Shown: positions 39,589 to 50,398 of the stretch, one piece after another | Position numbering within the stretch: position 1 is the stretch's first letter | Layout of the letters: each line of letters opens with the position of its first letter | Assembly (NCBI GenBank): GCA_900544365.1 | Contig: UQVF01000005.1 | Location: 12,014 to 76,013 of the forward strand | Direction of reading: 5' to 3' | DNA from: an uncultured Veillonella sp. | GTDB taxonomy: Bacteria > Bacillota > Negativicutes > Veillonellales > Veillonellaceae | DNA length: 64,000 nt | The notes under the pieces: generated by a model | The model's database searches: none | What the model was told of the DNA's origin: nothing | Seen by the model: the letters and a program-made list of their open reading frames with translations, nothing else | Made by a program: the position numbers and the translations under genes

Positions 39589-42500
39589 TTAGTTGGCTAC
39601 ATGCGCTTGTTCTTCAATAGTTAACAAGCAATCGCCACTTTCAATACGGCTACCTTCTCGAACATGGATTACACCTACCACACCAGATACTGGGGCTGTA
39701 ATAGTTGTTTCCATCTTCATCGCTTCCGTTACCACAAGGGCATCTCCTTTTTTCACAGCTTGACCCACTTGTGCAACGATTTTTACCACAGAGCCAGATA
39801 AGGTAGCACCTACTTCACCTGGTTTTGTTGGGTCCACTTTATGACGAACTACACCTGTTGTTTTAATGTGTTTATCATGAATTTTAATCGTTCTAGGTTG
39901 ACCATTTAACTCGAACAATACGTGGCGAGTACCATCTTCATCAGCTTCACTCATCTGAATATACTTGATAACCAAAGTTTTACCTTGTTCAATAGTAACT
40001 TCTACAGTTTCACCACGTTTCATACCGAAGAAGAAAGTCGGTGTATCTAGTACACTCACATCGGAATAGTCACGTTTGAATGCACTGTAGTCATCAAAGA
40101 CTTTTGCATATAAGCAATGAGCAATTACATCTTCATCGGTAGTGCCTGCACCTTTTTCAGCCAATTCTTTACGAACCGCTTCAAAGTCAACAGCTGGAAG
40201 TGTCGTCCCAGGTCGACCATCCAATGGTTTTTCACCTTTTAAAATGATTTGTTGCAACCGTTCAGGGAACCCCAAATACGGCGTACCAATGTACCCTTTG
40301 AAGAATTCTACCACAGATTGTGGGAAATCCAAGGTATCACCTCGATCGTAGATATCTTGCTCTGTCAAATTATTTTGTACCATGAACAAAGTCATATCTC
40401 CTACCACTTTAGAAGATGGTGTTACTTTGATGATATCCCCAAATAACATGCTTACTTCATGATATACACGCTTAATATCTTCCCAACGTTCACCAAGGCC
40501 AACACTTTTTGCTTGTTGTTGCAAGTTAGAATATTGTCCACCAGGCATTTCATGTTTGTATACAGTTGTATTTGGATAAGAAGATGTATGATCTACCCCT
40601 TTGTAGTATGGACGAATAGAACCAAAGTAGTTGGATGCTTCTTCCATATAGTCTACATTCATAGTTGGTTGACGATCGTGACCAGTCAAACCATAGTACA
40701 TGGAGCTCATGCTAGGTTGACTTGTACCATTGGCAAAAGCAGAGTATGCTAAGTCGATAATATCTACTCCCGCATCGACAGCACGACCGTACGAATAAAT
40801 CGCATTGCCAGAGCCTTCATGAGTATGTAAATGAATTGGTAAATCTACTGCATCTTTTAAAGCGCTTACTAAATTGTACGCCGCCTGAGGTTTTAATAAA
40901 CCAGCCATGTCTTTAATAGCCAAAATATTAGCCCCAGCTGCTGCCAATTCTTTACCCATATTCACATAATACGCCAAGTTATATTTATCACGGCGAGGGT
41001 CTAAAATATCCCCTGTATAGCATAAGGCAACTTCTGCTACTTTACCTTGATTACGCACTTCATCGATGGCTACTTTCATATTATCTAAGCTATTTAAGCT
41101 GTCGAAAATACGGAATACATCGATACCATTTTTCCCCGCTAATCGGATAAATTCACGCACTACATTGTCAGCATAGCTTGTATATCCAACAGCATTGGAA
41201 CCACGAAGTAACATTTGTAACAAGATATTTGGCACTTGTTCACGGAACATACGTAATCGTTCCCATGGATCTTCGTGTAAGAAACGATACGCCACATCAA
41301 ATGTTGCACCACCCCAACATTCTAGGGAGAACAAATTAGGTAAGCCTTTCGCCACACGACCCGCTACACGAGCCATATCAGCCGTACGCAAACGAGTAGC
41401 GAACAAGGACTGATGCGCATCACGCCATGTTGTATCTGTGAACAATACTTTTGGTTGCTCTTGCACCCATTTAGAGAACTTTTCTGGTCCTAATTCATCT
41501 AATTTTTGTTTTGTACCAGCTACTGGTACACCAGCTACATTGGATGGCATAATGATAGGTTCAAACGTTGGTACTTCTTCTTTATGACCATTGTAACCAT
41601 TCACAGTTACATCGGCGATGTAACGAAGCAGTTTTGTACCTCTATCTTTATCTTTTTTCAAATTAAACAATTCTGGATGTTCGTCGATGAAATGAACATT
41701 GTAATCCCCAGATTGGAACACTTCATGTTCTAATACATTCACTAAGAAGTGCACATTCGTTTTTACACCACGAATACGGAACTCTCGTAAACAACGTAGC
41801 ATTTTACGGATCGTTTCTTCAGTCGTCAATGCCCAAGATGTAGCTTTTACCAACAAGGAATCATAATATGGTGTAATAACGGCACCTGTGAAAGCATTAC
41901 CACCATCCAAACGAATACCGAAACCACCAGAGCTACGGTAGGTAATCAATTTACCTGTGTCTGGCATAAAGTTGTTATTTGGATCTTCTGTGGTAATACG
42001 GCATTGGATAGCTACCCCTTCACAACGAATATTCTCTTGTGCAGGAATGGCTACCGCTTCATCGTGCAATGCATGACCTTCGGCAATGCGAATTTGTGTG
42101 TGAACAATATCGATGCCTGTAATCATTTCTGTTACTGTATGTTCTACTTGAATACGAGGGTTCACTTCAATGAAATAGAAGTTTCCATCTCCAGTTACCA
42201 AAAATTCTACCGTACCAGCACTGACATAATTCACGTGTTTCATAATTTTCACAGCCGCTGCACAAATACGGTCACGCAAATCACGAGACAAGGCAAACGC
42301 TGGCGCTACTTCTACTACTTTTTGATGGCGACGTTGAATAGAGCAATCCCGTTCATGCAAATGTACGATATTACCATGTTCGTCACCGATAATTTGTACT
42401 TCGATATGTTTTGGTTCTACAATTAATTTTTCTACGTATACATCATCATCACCAAAAGCCATTTTTGCTTCCGATTTTGCTCGATCATAAGCATCGCGAA

Positions 42501-43041
42501 GTTCTTCATATTTTGTCACTTCACGCATACCACGACCGCCACCGCCATTAACAGCTTTGATCATCAATGGATAGCCATATTTCTCAGCAAATGCTTCTAA
42601 CTCTGCAAAGTCTTTTAATGGCCCATCACTGCCAGGAATCATCGGTATATCTGCTTTTTTAGCTTGAATACGAGCATTTACTTTGTCTCCGAACATCACT
42701 AAATGTTCTACTTTAGGACCGATGAACGTAATCCCTTCTTCTTCGCAACGTTGTGCAAAATGTGCATTTTCAGATAAGAACCCATACCCTGGATGGATCG
42801 CATCAACGTCATGTTCCTTAGCAATACGAATAATATCTTCAATATCTAAGTATGCATCTACTGGTTTTTTACCTTCCCCTACTAAATAGGATTCATCCGC
42901 TTGATTGCGATGTAATGAAAGTGCATCTTCGTTAGAATAAATAGCCACTGTGCGAATGCCCATTTCGTTACATGCACGAAGCACACGAATAGCGATTTCA
43001 CCACGATTTGCTACTAATAGCGAGCGTATTTGTTTCATCAT
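39589..43041 (-). CDS. pyc: Pyruvate carboxylase
   Basis: An 1150-residue single-chain enzyme. Residues 1-450 are biotin carboxylase (NRGEIAIRVLRACNEMG, GGGGRGMR, EVNPRIQVEHTVTE). About 535-830 is the carboxyltransferase barrel (FTDTTWRDAHQSLFATRLR, HLHTHEGSGNAI). The C-terminus is a biotinyl domain with EAMKMETT, the biotin lysine being about K1109. It carboxylates pyruvate to oxaloacetate. In a lactate-using anaerobe this feeds the methylmalonyl-CoA and gluconeogenic routes. Two adjacent ATGs follow SD AGGAGGG; the second has the better spacing. Confidence 0.97.
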   Translation of the reverse strand: MMKQIRSLLVANRGEIAIRVLRACNEMGIRTVAIYSNEDALSLHRNQADESYLVGEGKKPVDAYLDIEDIIRIAKEHDVDAIHPGYGFLSENAHFAQRCEEEGITFIGPKVEHLVMFGDKVNARIQAKKADIPMIPGSDGPLKDFAELEAFAEKYGYPLMIKAVNGGGGRGMREVTKYEELRDAYDRAKSEAKMAFGDDDVYVEKLIVEPKHIEVQIIGDEHGNIVHLHERDCSIQRRHQKVVEVAPAFALSRDLRDRICAAAVKIMKHVNYVSAGTVEFLVTGDGNFYFIEVNPRIQVEHTVTEMITGIDIVHTQIRIAEGHALHDEAVAIPAQENIRCEGVAIQCRITTEDPNNNFMPDTGKLITYRSSGGFGIRLDGGNAFTGAVITPYYDSLLVKATSWALTTEETIRKMLRCLREFRIRGVKTNVHFLVNVLEHEVFQSGDYNVHFIDEHPELFNLKKDKDRGTKLLRYIADVTVNGYNGHKEEVPTFEPIIMPSNVAGVPVAGTKQKLDELGPEKFSKWVQEQPKVLFTDTTWRDAHQSLFATRLRTADMARVAGRVAKGLPNLFSLECWGGATFDVAYRFLHEDPWERLRMFREQVPNILLQMLLRGSNAVGYTSYADNVVREFIRLAGKNGIDVFRIFDSLNSLDNMKVAIDEVRNQGKVAEVALCYTGDILDPRRDKYNLAYYVNMGKELAAAGANILAIKDMAGLLKPQAAYNLVSALKDAVDLPIHLHTHEGSGNAIYSYGRAVDAGVDIIDLAYSAFANGTSQPSMSSMYYGLTGHDRQPTMNVDYMEEASNYFGSIRPYYKGVDHTSSYPNTTVYKHEMPGGQYSNLQQQAKSVGLGERWEDIKRVYHEVSMLFGDIIKVTPSSKVVGDMTLFMVQNNLTEQDIYDRGDTLDFPQSVVEFFKGYIGTPYLGFPERLQQIILKGEKPLDGRPGTTLPAVDFEAVRKELAEKGAGTTDEDVIAHCLYAKVFDDYSAFKRDYSDVSVLDTPTFFFGMKRGETVEVTIEQGKTLVIKYIQMSEADEDGTRHVLFELNGQPRTIKIHDKHIKTTGVVRHKVDPTKPGEVGATLSGSVVKIVAQVGQAVKKGDALVVTEAMKMETTITAPVSGVVGVIHVREGSRIESGDCLLTIEEQAHVAN

Positions 43042-43180
43042 AATCCCTCCTCAACTTTGCATATTCCAGTATTACTACCATTTGGAATAGACATTTGTAT
43101 ACTTCATTATACTCCTAAACGTTGAAATTAGCTAGATATAAACATAGGTTATACATAATACAATTAGCCGTTATACGTAT

Positions 43181-45556
43181 TTATCTAACAATACAACGAA
43201 TCACTTCATCTCTAAAGACTAGATCTTTACATCTCGGTACATGGGGCGATACCGTACTAATCAAACCTTTAGACTTATAGAAAATATTTAGTACTGTACT
43301 TTGATGATGTCTTGTAAAGGTCACCCGTAAACAAAATTGTAAAGACTGTATCTCCATAATTTGTATATGATGTGGCTTTAATTTTTCCTCAAGGCCTTGC
43401 ATATAGTCTTTTAAGAAGTATTCATATTCTGGTGGATATACAAAAGTATCCACTACACTAATATCTTCTAACCCACTTTCTTGACTCTCTATAGTTGCTC
43501 CATCAACATTTTCTATAGTTACCATTCCATGTATCGTCACAGGAGCTACTTGCTCTATAGTAGACTTTCCTATCAGTGTGGCTAATCTATCTACCACGGT
43601 CCGATCTGAAATTGAATCTATGTAGTTCACTCTTGAAACTTTTCCCTTACCATTGTAATACACAGATATTCTACTTTCCCAATCATGTACTTTTAAAGTA
43701 ACAATGACTTGGTATGTATGATCGATGACAGCCGTAACCATACAAGGAATATCACCAAGAACGCCAAGTATATGCTTAACAATTTGTTGGGCTTGTGTGC
43801 TCATACTATTCCAATCACATGTAAGTCGTGACGGTATCAACTCCTGCGGCACTTCTAATTGTTGTGAGCACTTTGTATGATTAAATTCTACAGTAGTAGT
43901 TTCAGCTGAGGACGACACTATTCCAGTAGCCTCTGATTCTAAAAGAGGATCTTTCCTTTGTATAGACTGCGTTTGAGGTTGGATATAAGTTTTTATATTT
44001 CCATCCATAGTTAAACCACTAGGCAAGTCAACTAAATATAACTTACCCGAACTCCGTGTGATTCCAGTATAAAACCATTGGAATGTTTCTCGATTACGAT
44101 ATCCACGATTTAAGTTACAATCTAAAAAGACCGTATCCCACTCACTACCTTGAGCCTTATGACAGGTGATGGCATATCCATATTTTACTTGTAGAGCGTT
44201 AATATATTGATCCGTTAAAAATAATTCTTGTAATTTTTGTTTATATTCACTTTTACTGCCTTTTTTTGCCTCTTGAATCGCTGCAGAGTTCCGAATTTTA
44301 AAGTCTCTAAAGAGTGCCTTCAGTTCCAACTTTGACAAACTACGTTCATTTGATGTTAGCAAGTTTTCCATAATTAACACATTATGCCGCTCTTCGTTAA
44401 CTTCAATCATAGCTTTTCTAAAATATAAGCGTATAATTTCTGTTTCCATTGTAACATCCCTAACAATTTGTTGCCCTACTTCAGCAACCTTAACAAAGTC
44501 ACCATTCATCAAATATTCATCACCTACTTTGACATTTCTTGTTAATAGCAAGCGATCCTCTTTTGTTAGCTCTTGTTGATGTGGAAATAATTGTTCTCTT
44601 ATTAAGCGATTATAGATATCTACCGAGGCATTTGAATAGGCGATTACCATAACTTTATCTAATCCTTCTTCACATATATGCTTCATATATGTAGAAATAA
44701 AGTCTTTATGCTGAATCTTTTTTACATCCTTAGGATGCTCCTCTAACTTTAATTCATTAAATCTATTTACTTGTAATTTATCTCGCAGGTAAGTGGCAAC
44801 TTTCAACACCCCACTGTCTGCTTTTTGTCGAACTACCGTTTCTAAGGCATATGTTTGTATTGCATCACGATTTTTCAAGTAAGGGCACTCAGCATAAATA
44901 CTATCTACATCTAATGCAGGAGAGTAGTTCATCCCTACAGGCGGTAACTGATAGCTATCACCAACAAAAATTATCTTTCTATTATTTTCTTTATAATTTA
45001 GATTAATAAACTCCAATAAATCATTTAACAATTTACCTGAACCAAATTGTACAGTTTCATTATCAACTTCTACACTGCCTATCAAGGAGCTTTCATCAAT
45101 AATATATACCGCATCCACATCATCTTCATTAAATAATAAACGAAAATGCACAACTAAATCTGGTTCCCCAACTACCTGAGCCTCTAAAAAGTCATCTTTA
45201 ATTTGCCTCTTTTTTTCCTCTATTTCTTCTAACTCTTTAAACTTATAAATATGTCTATGAATCGTAAACGCCTCATATTGACTCTTTGTCGATAAGACCT
45301 TAGCCGCCTTACCTGTAGGCGCCAATAGCTTAACAGTTCTTTTACTGTTACAAATATATCGAGCCACACCATTCATCAAAAAGGTTTTACCGGAGCCAGC
45401 GCAACCTTGTAATATAAATACTCTTTTTGTATCATCATTTAAAAATTTAGAAATCGCTCGTACGAATCCTAACTGATCATCATTTAGTACATACCCACTA
45501 TACTCCCTTAATAAGGCATTATATTGTACTTCTTCATTATATATTGTTACGTCCAT
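43181..45556 (-). CDS. RecD/Pif1-like superfamily 1 helicase with duplicated C-terminal module
   Basis: 791 residues. The SF1 helicase core has Walker A GCAGSGKT (51-58), Walker B DESS (154-157), GDSYQLPPVG (199-208), and the C-terminal UvrD-like HKAQGSEWDTVFLD and TGITRSSGKLYLVD (about 460-510). It resembles RecD2/Dda-type 5'-3' helicases. After a linker, residues 575-670 and 705-791 hold two related beta-rich segments. These match residues 280-372 and 411-500 of the Cas1-neighbour protein at 58484-60007. The start has SD GAGGAG and overlaps the upstream CARF-HEPN gene by 20 nt, so it is translationally coupled. Function in the CRISPR context is unknown. Confidence 0.85.
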   Translation of the reverse strand: MDVTIYNEEVQYNALLREYSGYVLNDDQLGFVRAISKFLNDDTKRVFILQGCAGSGKTFLMNGVARYICNSKRTVKLLAPTGKAAKVLSTKSQYEAFTIHRHIYKFKELEEIEEKKRQIKDDFLEAQVVGEPDLVVHFRLLFNEDDVDAVYIIDESSLIGSVEVDNETVQFGSGKLLNDLLEFINLNYKENNRKIIFVGDSYQLPPVGMNYSPALDVDSIYAECPYLKNRDAIQTYALETVVRQKADSGVLKVATYLRDKLQVNRFNELKLEEHPKDVKKIQHKDFISTYMKHICEEGLDKVMVIAYSNASVDIYNRLIREQLFPHQQELTKEDRLLLTRNVKVGDEYLMNGDFVKVAEVGQQIVRDVTMETEIIRLYFRKAMIEVNEERHNVLIMENLLTSNERSLSKLELKALFRDFKIRNSAAIQEAKKGSKSEYKQKLQELFLTDQYINALQVKYGYAITCHKAQGSEWDTVFLDCNLNRGYRNRETFQWFYTGITRSSGKLYLVDLPSGLTMDGNIKTYIQPQTQSIQRKDPLLESEATGIVSSSAETTTVEFNHTKCSQQLEVPQELIPSRLTCDWNSMSTQAQQIVKHILGVLGDIPCMVTAVIDHTYQVIVTLKVHDWESRISVYYNGKGKVSRVNYIDSISDRTVVDRLATLIGKSTIEQVAPVTIHGMVTIENVDGATIESQESGLEDISVVDTFVYPPEYEYFLKDYMQGLEEKLKPHHIQIMEIQSLQFCLRVTFTRHHQSTVLNIFYKSKGLISTVSPHVPRCKDLVFRDEVIRCIVR

Positions 45557-47474
45557 AATACTCCTCTAATTTCTCAATGACTGTTAATGTGCCGTTCCAC
45601 CGTTTTGCCTCAATAGAGTCGACCAAATTAGAAATCTTACTGATAATATCTTTGCTAGAAATACGACTCACCCCTTCGCTTGCATGATTAATCGTATTTC
45701 TCAAATCTTTAATTTCATGGTACTCCATTATAAATTGTAAAGATTCCTCCTTAGTAAGTTCTGAATGGGCATCACCTTGCTTTAACATTCCATAATAGAG
45801 TAGCCCTTTATCAAAACTTTGTCGCATATATTCATCTTCTTCAACTAGAGATGTTACTTCTTGTTTCATAGGAAGAGGAAACTCTTGCAACATTGCATCT
45901 TCAGAAAAAGATATAAAAATACACTGTAACATGCCTCCAATAGTTCTACTTTGATTATACAAAAAACGATCATATGCCGGACATTGAGGTGAATTCTCCT
46001 GCTTTTTATGAATATTTTTCAAGTATCTATTTATTTCCATAAATGTTTCGTTAAACACCTTGGTATCTTTTATATAGCATATCTCTTTCGATGAACGTTG
46101 TCCTCCCCTAGATGGAATTCTTTTTTTCTCTACTAGTCTATCTAAAAATTGTTTTGCCTCTATACATTGATATATTAATTCATAGATCTTTGATTTTTCA
46201 ATATCTAGTCCCTGTAGCAATTCATCTATATCATTTTTTGTTTTAACACTACCTATATTGGTACGTAAAAATTTAATAATATTCTTAGGCACCGATACAT
46301 CTATTTTATGCTTATACTCTTTAGAAAATTTATCTGGCAATGTAGAATCTTTTTTTGTATAGGACATGACAAAAGACTCTTCATAACTACGTTTTAGTTT
46401 TCTAACATCATTTTGTAGCAATCCTTTGATAGAATCTAAATTCTTATGATAATAGATGTGCGTATCAAATAAAATACTTGCCAACCATTCTGTACTTAAT
46501 GTCAAAGCCTGTTGAAGTAGCCCCTTATCTATACACCAACGAATAATCGACAGTTTAAGCTTCAAATCATCATTCACAACACTTAGTAAAGTAGTATATT
46601 CTTGTTCAACTGTATTAACAGTATATTTAAAAGCTTCTTCTTTTACAGACATATACGGAGCTTGTTTAAAGGTCTCTATAGCATCTCGTAATTCTTTAAT
46701 AGCTTTTACCATTTCATAAGGAATACATAAGCTAACAGCTATGGAAAAGGCTTTCATAGATTCTAACAATTCCATACACTCTTTACTCATTGTCACTACA
46801 CCGCTTGTTTCTGCTTCGAAATAAGCTTGCAAAGAACGAGTGCTACCGTAATTAGCAAATTCTTCCATACCAGAAACCAACGTATTGATATCGAATAGTT
46901 CACTGGCATTTTCTACAATCTGATTCGTCATATCCGAATATAAAATATAACCTACTTTTATATCTGAATGCTTCAAGAGATATAATAGCGAACTTAACAA
47001 CTGAGTAACAGTACGTAATCCACCCGTCATATCAAAGTGGATTATTGCATCTTTATCATCACTATGTTCCTTGCGAAGTTTAATAGCCAAGTCTAGTAGG
47101 GTATTCATATCAATAGCTTGATTTTCATCATAATCAATTTCTTCAAATTGATCCTCAGACATTCCAATTTCATCAATAAGACGCTGTTTAAATACATCAA
47201 TATGAGACCAATTACATTCTTTACCTTTATATAAAAAAGATTTTCTTTTTTTAACTTTTTTACTAGCCAATATATATATCTTAGAAATTGATTCTTCTTG
47301 CTCTTCCAATCTCGCTTGGATATATCGTACAGCTGATTCATTGGTTTGAATACAGTCTACTTCTTGACCATCGATAATATTTGTATATTGTTTGTGTACA
47401 AAATTATCTTGCTCTTCAGGGTTTTCATCTTGAGTCCAAATTGGACTAAGAAATAGAACCACAGAATGTTTCAT
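45537..47474 (-). CDS. CARF-HEPN protein (type III CRISPR ancillary RNase), 645 residues
   Basis: The N-terminal Rossmann-like domain starts VVLFLSPIW and carries the CARF-type motif IHFDMTGGLRTVTQ (about 145-158), typical of the TM1812-like branch. The middle is helical. Near the C-terminus is the HEPN RNase motif RNTINH (R592, H597). Such proteins bind cyclic oligoadenylate made by Cas10 and cleave RNA. It is preceded by a terminator-like hairpin and coupled to the helicase gene. No Cas10 is seen in the window. Family call is strong; the exact name (Csm6/Csx1 group) is left open. Confidence 0.87.
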   Translation of the reverse strand: MKHSVVLFLSPIWTQDENPEEQDNFVHKQYTNIIDGQEVDCIQTNESAVRYIQARLEEQEESISKIYILASKKVKKRKSFLYKGKECNWSHIDVFKQRLIDEIGMSEDQFEEIDYDENQAIDMNTLLDLAIKLRKEHSDDKDAIIHFDMTGGLRTVTQLLSSLLYLLKHSDIKVGYILYSDMTNQIVENASELFDINTLVSGMEEFANYGSTRSLQAYFEAETSGVVTMSKECMELLESMKAFSIAVSLCIPYEMVKAIKELRDAIETFKQAPYMSVKEEAFKYTVNTVEQEYTTLLSVVNDDLKLKLSIIRWCIDKGLLQQALTLSTEWLASILFDTHIYYHKNLDSIKGLLQNDVRKLKRSYEESFVMSYTKKDSTLPDKFSKEYKHKIDVSVPKNIIKFLRTNIGSVKTKNDIDELLQGLDIEKSKIYELIYQCIEAKQFLDRLVEKKRIPSRGGQRSSKEICYIKDTKVFNETFMEINRYLKNIHKKQENSPQCPAYDRFLYNQSRTIGGMLQCIFISFSEDAMLQEFPLPMKQEVTSLVEEDEYMRQSFDKGLLYYGMLKQGDAHSELTKEESLQFIMEYHEIKDLRNTINHASEGVSRISSKDIISKISNLVDSIEAKRWNGTLTVIEKLEEYYGRNNI

Positions 47475-47504
47475 GTATATTTCCTTCCTTTATAATAGTA
47501 TTTT

Positions 47505-47549
47505 TTTCAAAAAGGCTATAAGCAGAATAGGCAATCCGCTTATAGCCTT
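47505..47549 (-). terminator. Terminator/attenuator between the two CARF-HEPN genes
   Basis: Perfect 12 bp arms (AAGGCTATAAGC at 47512-47523 and its complement at 47538-47549), followed on the minus strand by TTTTTGAAAAAA. It would reduce read-through into the downstream CARF-HEPN and helicase genes. Confidence 0.8.
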
Positions 47550-47582
47550 CATAAAGTTTCCCTAAAGAATTGTAACTTTTGT

Positions 47583-50387
47583 TTATTGGCTTACCTGTAC
47601 ATCATCATTATTTTCTTTGACAGCCTCTAAATATTTTTCAATTGTACGGATACTGCGTCCTATCAATACCTTTATATCTTCCCGTGTTATATCAATATTC
47701 CTCTTTTCTCGCGCATGAACTGAATCATTACGAATCAACTTCAAAGTATTATATGGGTATAATACTGTTCGTAAAATCAACAATGTTAATGTATCTCTGC
47801 CCCATATATCTAGATTCGTCCCTTTTCCGCCAACAGCTTGAGGTATGAGTTGTACAAATTTATCGGCAATGTTTTCTGCACCATATCGATCAGTTCCATT
47901 AATGGATTCAATAAGTTTTAAAATAGCTTCCGCATCATAGCTAAACTCTTCTTTCTTCCCTATGAATGCCGATACAACACCCTGATTTACCTGTAAACTT
48001 CCCTTTGCAATCAATGATTCAATATCATCAACTTTTGCATATTTATCTAAAGATGTAATCGCTTTACTTAACTTAGGTGCCCCCTCAATGACTGTTTCAT
48101 TTATAATTCGAGGAAGTATAACTTCATAAATTTCATCCCCACCAAAATCAGAATCTTTGAAATATTCTTTTCTAACTTTAAAAAAATTCCCTGAAGATAG
48201 ACCCAAAAGATACGTCTTCATATCCTCAATAGATTGTTTTAATAAGTCTACATAGTCTATTTTATTCAAAGCCTTATTTATAACTTTTAATTTCTCATAA
48301 TAACTATCTGTGCCGGTATTATCTTCTTTATCTAACTCGGTTTTTAGTTGTTCCTCTACCTTTTCGGTTACTTTCTCTTCTATTTTCTTCTTTATATACA
48401 AATATCCAAATAATAACTCCATCTTGGAAAGTTTTATATTAGGCTCTTCATTTTTTGTAATTTGATATACAGGTATTTTCCTAATAAATTTAATAAGTTC
48501 ATCCACTATTTTAGTATCTTTACTTTTCTTTAATTCACGTTCATTCTCTCTAATTATATCCATTAAAGCATCTAAGATACCAACACATACAGCTCTTAAC
48601 TCTTTGGGGTTAGAAAATAATTGTATAATCCACTTCCAGTTTCGTTCAAATTTTTCCTCTTTTAATGCAGATAACTTCCATGTTATATGCTTACTATCGA
48701 AGTTTTCACTCACGTTTTTACTCTGCAATTCTTTTTTAAATGCAATTTTTACATTTCTAAAAAAAACATCGACATTTCCTTTATCTATTTGAATATCTGG
48801 ATTTTTCTCCCATTTATCAGGAACACGAATACTATAATTGATTAGCGCTTCCTTACATAACTTTTTATCCTCATTAACTTCTCTTGAAGCCTGTATTTTT
48901 CTTATAGCATCTATATTCTCTGTATATTGATTAAGTAACCAATAGAAAAATTTATACTCAGACTTCCCTGCTCTATGTTTTTTTCTTAATTCATCTTTAG
49001 TAGTTTCATAAAACAATTCCGATAGTTTATTTCCGAATTTTAATTCTTTATTCTCCCGTTTTACCTTTGAAAATGTTTTTCGCTGTATGGTTCTCTTATT
49101 TTTTCTTATAAAACCCAAAATCCCTCTAGTATTATCTGTATCAAATAGGATATCTGGCACCATTTCTACATATAAGGTCAATGCTTGCTGTATAAAGTTA
49201 TGATCTAAACACCATTTAATATAATCTAGACGAGTTTTCGGATGCCAAACTAAATCATATTCTCTTTTTATTTTGGGTGAAAATACTTTTAAAAGTCGTA
49301 AGTTACGATTTTCTATATACCTACCTAGTTCTATCTCTTCTCCTTCTTTAGGATCTGGTATATCTTCAATTTCTACATCATCTAATGCTTCCCAAGCTTT
49401 TTTTATTTGTTCTACAGCCGCTTGAAACTCTTTTTGATTGGAAATAGTAATCGCTTCAGCAAATCCTTCTACTGAGTTAACAATTGCTTGGATTATGTCT
49501 CTATATTTGGGCTCATACGTAAACTCTAAACAAAATTTTAAGGCATCCTCAAAATACTTCTTCAATTCTTGAGCACTACCAAATTGGATAAATTCATGGA
49601 TTCCATTAATAAAGTTTTGCGTATTTATCACTTGTGTTAAATCATCGACCTTTATTGTTTTTGGTTGCCCTTTCTCGTCACGTGCCATTTGTGCATATAA
49701 AAACTTATCTACTTCAATTCCTCTTTTTTCCAATACATTTAATACGAATAATAAATATACCGGAATCGTTCTAAAGCCACCTGTAATATCCACATACACA
49801 TGTACACTTTTATTCGTATCTTTTTTAATTTCTTCAATATACTCAATTACCTCATTAATCATATCAAAGATATTTTTTACATTACTTTCTATTCCCTTTG
49901 TTTCATCTTTAATATGAATATCCTTAATTTTTAAATCAGAATAGTTCTGCCTATTTCTCATCGCATATCTGTATATCGTTTGCATTCTAGAGTCAATAAA
50001 CTCTTTGTGATTTTTAAATTCAGTTCTCTTAACACCATTTAAATATTGATATACTAAAGTACCATCTCTTAATTGATATGTTTTTAATTGTTCATTTTCA
50101 TTTTCATCTAACTCAACCTTGATAACATCATCTGTACTAAATGCAAACACATGATCAAGATCATGTAATATCGGACCACTTCCATCTTTTTTTGGTAATA
50201 GCAAATATTTTAATACAGTTTCACTTGTAATCAATCCTTTATCCATAAAAGAATATTCGCTATCATCTTCATAGATTGGAGCTTTCAAATCTTCTAAGTT
50301 ATGATCCAATGATTCCAATGAAGTTAATGCTCCATTAATACTACTATACGCTGTTAATAAGATATTGTATTCTTGTCTCTCTGCCAT
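47583..50387 (-). CDS. CARF-HEPN protein (type III CRISPR ancillary RNase), 934 residues
   Basis: The N-terminal CARF-type domain has VYVDITGGFRTIP (197-209), parallel to the motif in the downstream 645-residue protein. The long middle is Lys/Glu-rich and helical. The C-terminal HEPN motif is RNDSVH (R886, H891). The sequence is markedly richer in Lys, Asn and Ile than neighbouring housekeeping proteins, which suggests transfer. It begins 11 nt after the small CARF-like gene, with SD GGGAGAG. Expected role: cyclic-oligoadenylate-activated RNase. At 934 residues it is about twice the usual Csm6 length. Confidence 0.87.
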   Translation of the reverse strand: MAERQEYNILLTAYSSINGALTSLESLDHNLEDLKAPIYEDDSEYSFMDKGLITSETVLKYLLLPKKDGSGPILHDLDHVFAFSTDDVIKVELDENENEQLKTYQLRDGTLVYQYLNGVKRTEFKNHKEFIDSRMQTIYRYAMRNRQNYSDLKIKDIHIKDETKGIESNVKNIFDMINEVIEYIEEIKKDTNKSVHVYVDITGGFRTIPVYLLFVLNVLEKRGIEVDKFLYAQMARDEKGQPKTIKVDDLTQVINTQNFINGIHEFIQFGSAQELKKYFEDALKFCLEFTYEPKYRDIIQAIVNSVEGFAEAITISNQKEFQAAVEQIKKAWEALDDVEIEDIPDPKEGEEIELGRYIENRNLRLLKVFSPKIKREYDLVWHPKTRLDYIKWCLDHNFIQQALTLYVEMVPDILFDTDNTRGILGFIRKNKRTIQRKTFSKVKRENKELKFGNKLSELFYETTKDELRKKHRAGKSEYKFFYWLLNQYTENIDAIRKIQASREVNEDKKLCKEALINYSIRVPDKWEKNPDIQIDKGNVDVFFRNVKIAFKKELQSKNVSENFDSKHITWKLSALKEEKFERNWKWIIQLFSNPKELRAVCVGILDALMDIIRENERELKKSKDTKIVDELIKFIRKIPVYQITKNEEPNIKLSKMELLFGYLYIKKKIEEKVTEKVEEQLKTELDKEDNTGTDSYYEKLKVINKALNKIDYVDLLKQSIEDMKTYLLGLSSGNFFKVRKEYFKDSDFGGDEIYEVILPRIINETVIEGAPKLSKAITSLDKYAKVDDIESLIAKGSLQVNQGVVSAFIGKKEEFSYDAEAILKLIESINGTDRYGAENIADKFVQLIPQAVGGKGTNLDIWGRDTLTLLILRTVLYPYNTLKLIRNDSVHAREKRNIDITREDIKVLIGRSIRTIEKYLEAVKENNDDVQVSQ

Positions 50388-50398
50388 CTTTTCTCTCC

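Noticed and set aside
42004..42426. 140-codon plus-strand frame inside pyruvate carboxylase
   Set aside because: Antisense to strongly conserved biotin carboxylase sequence; no ribosome site.
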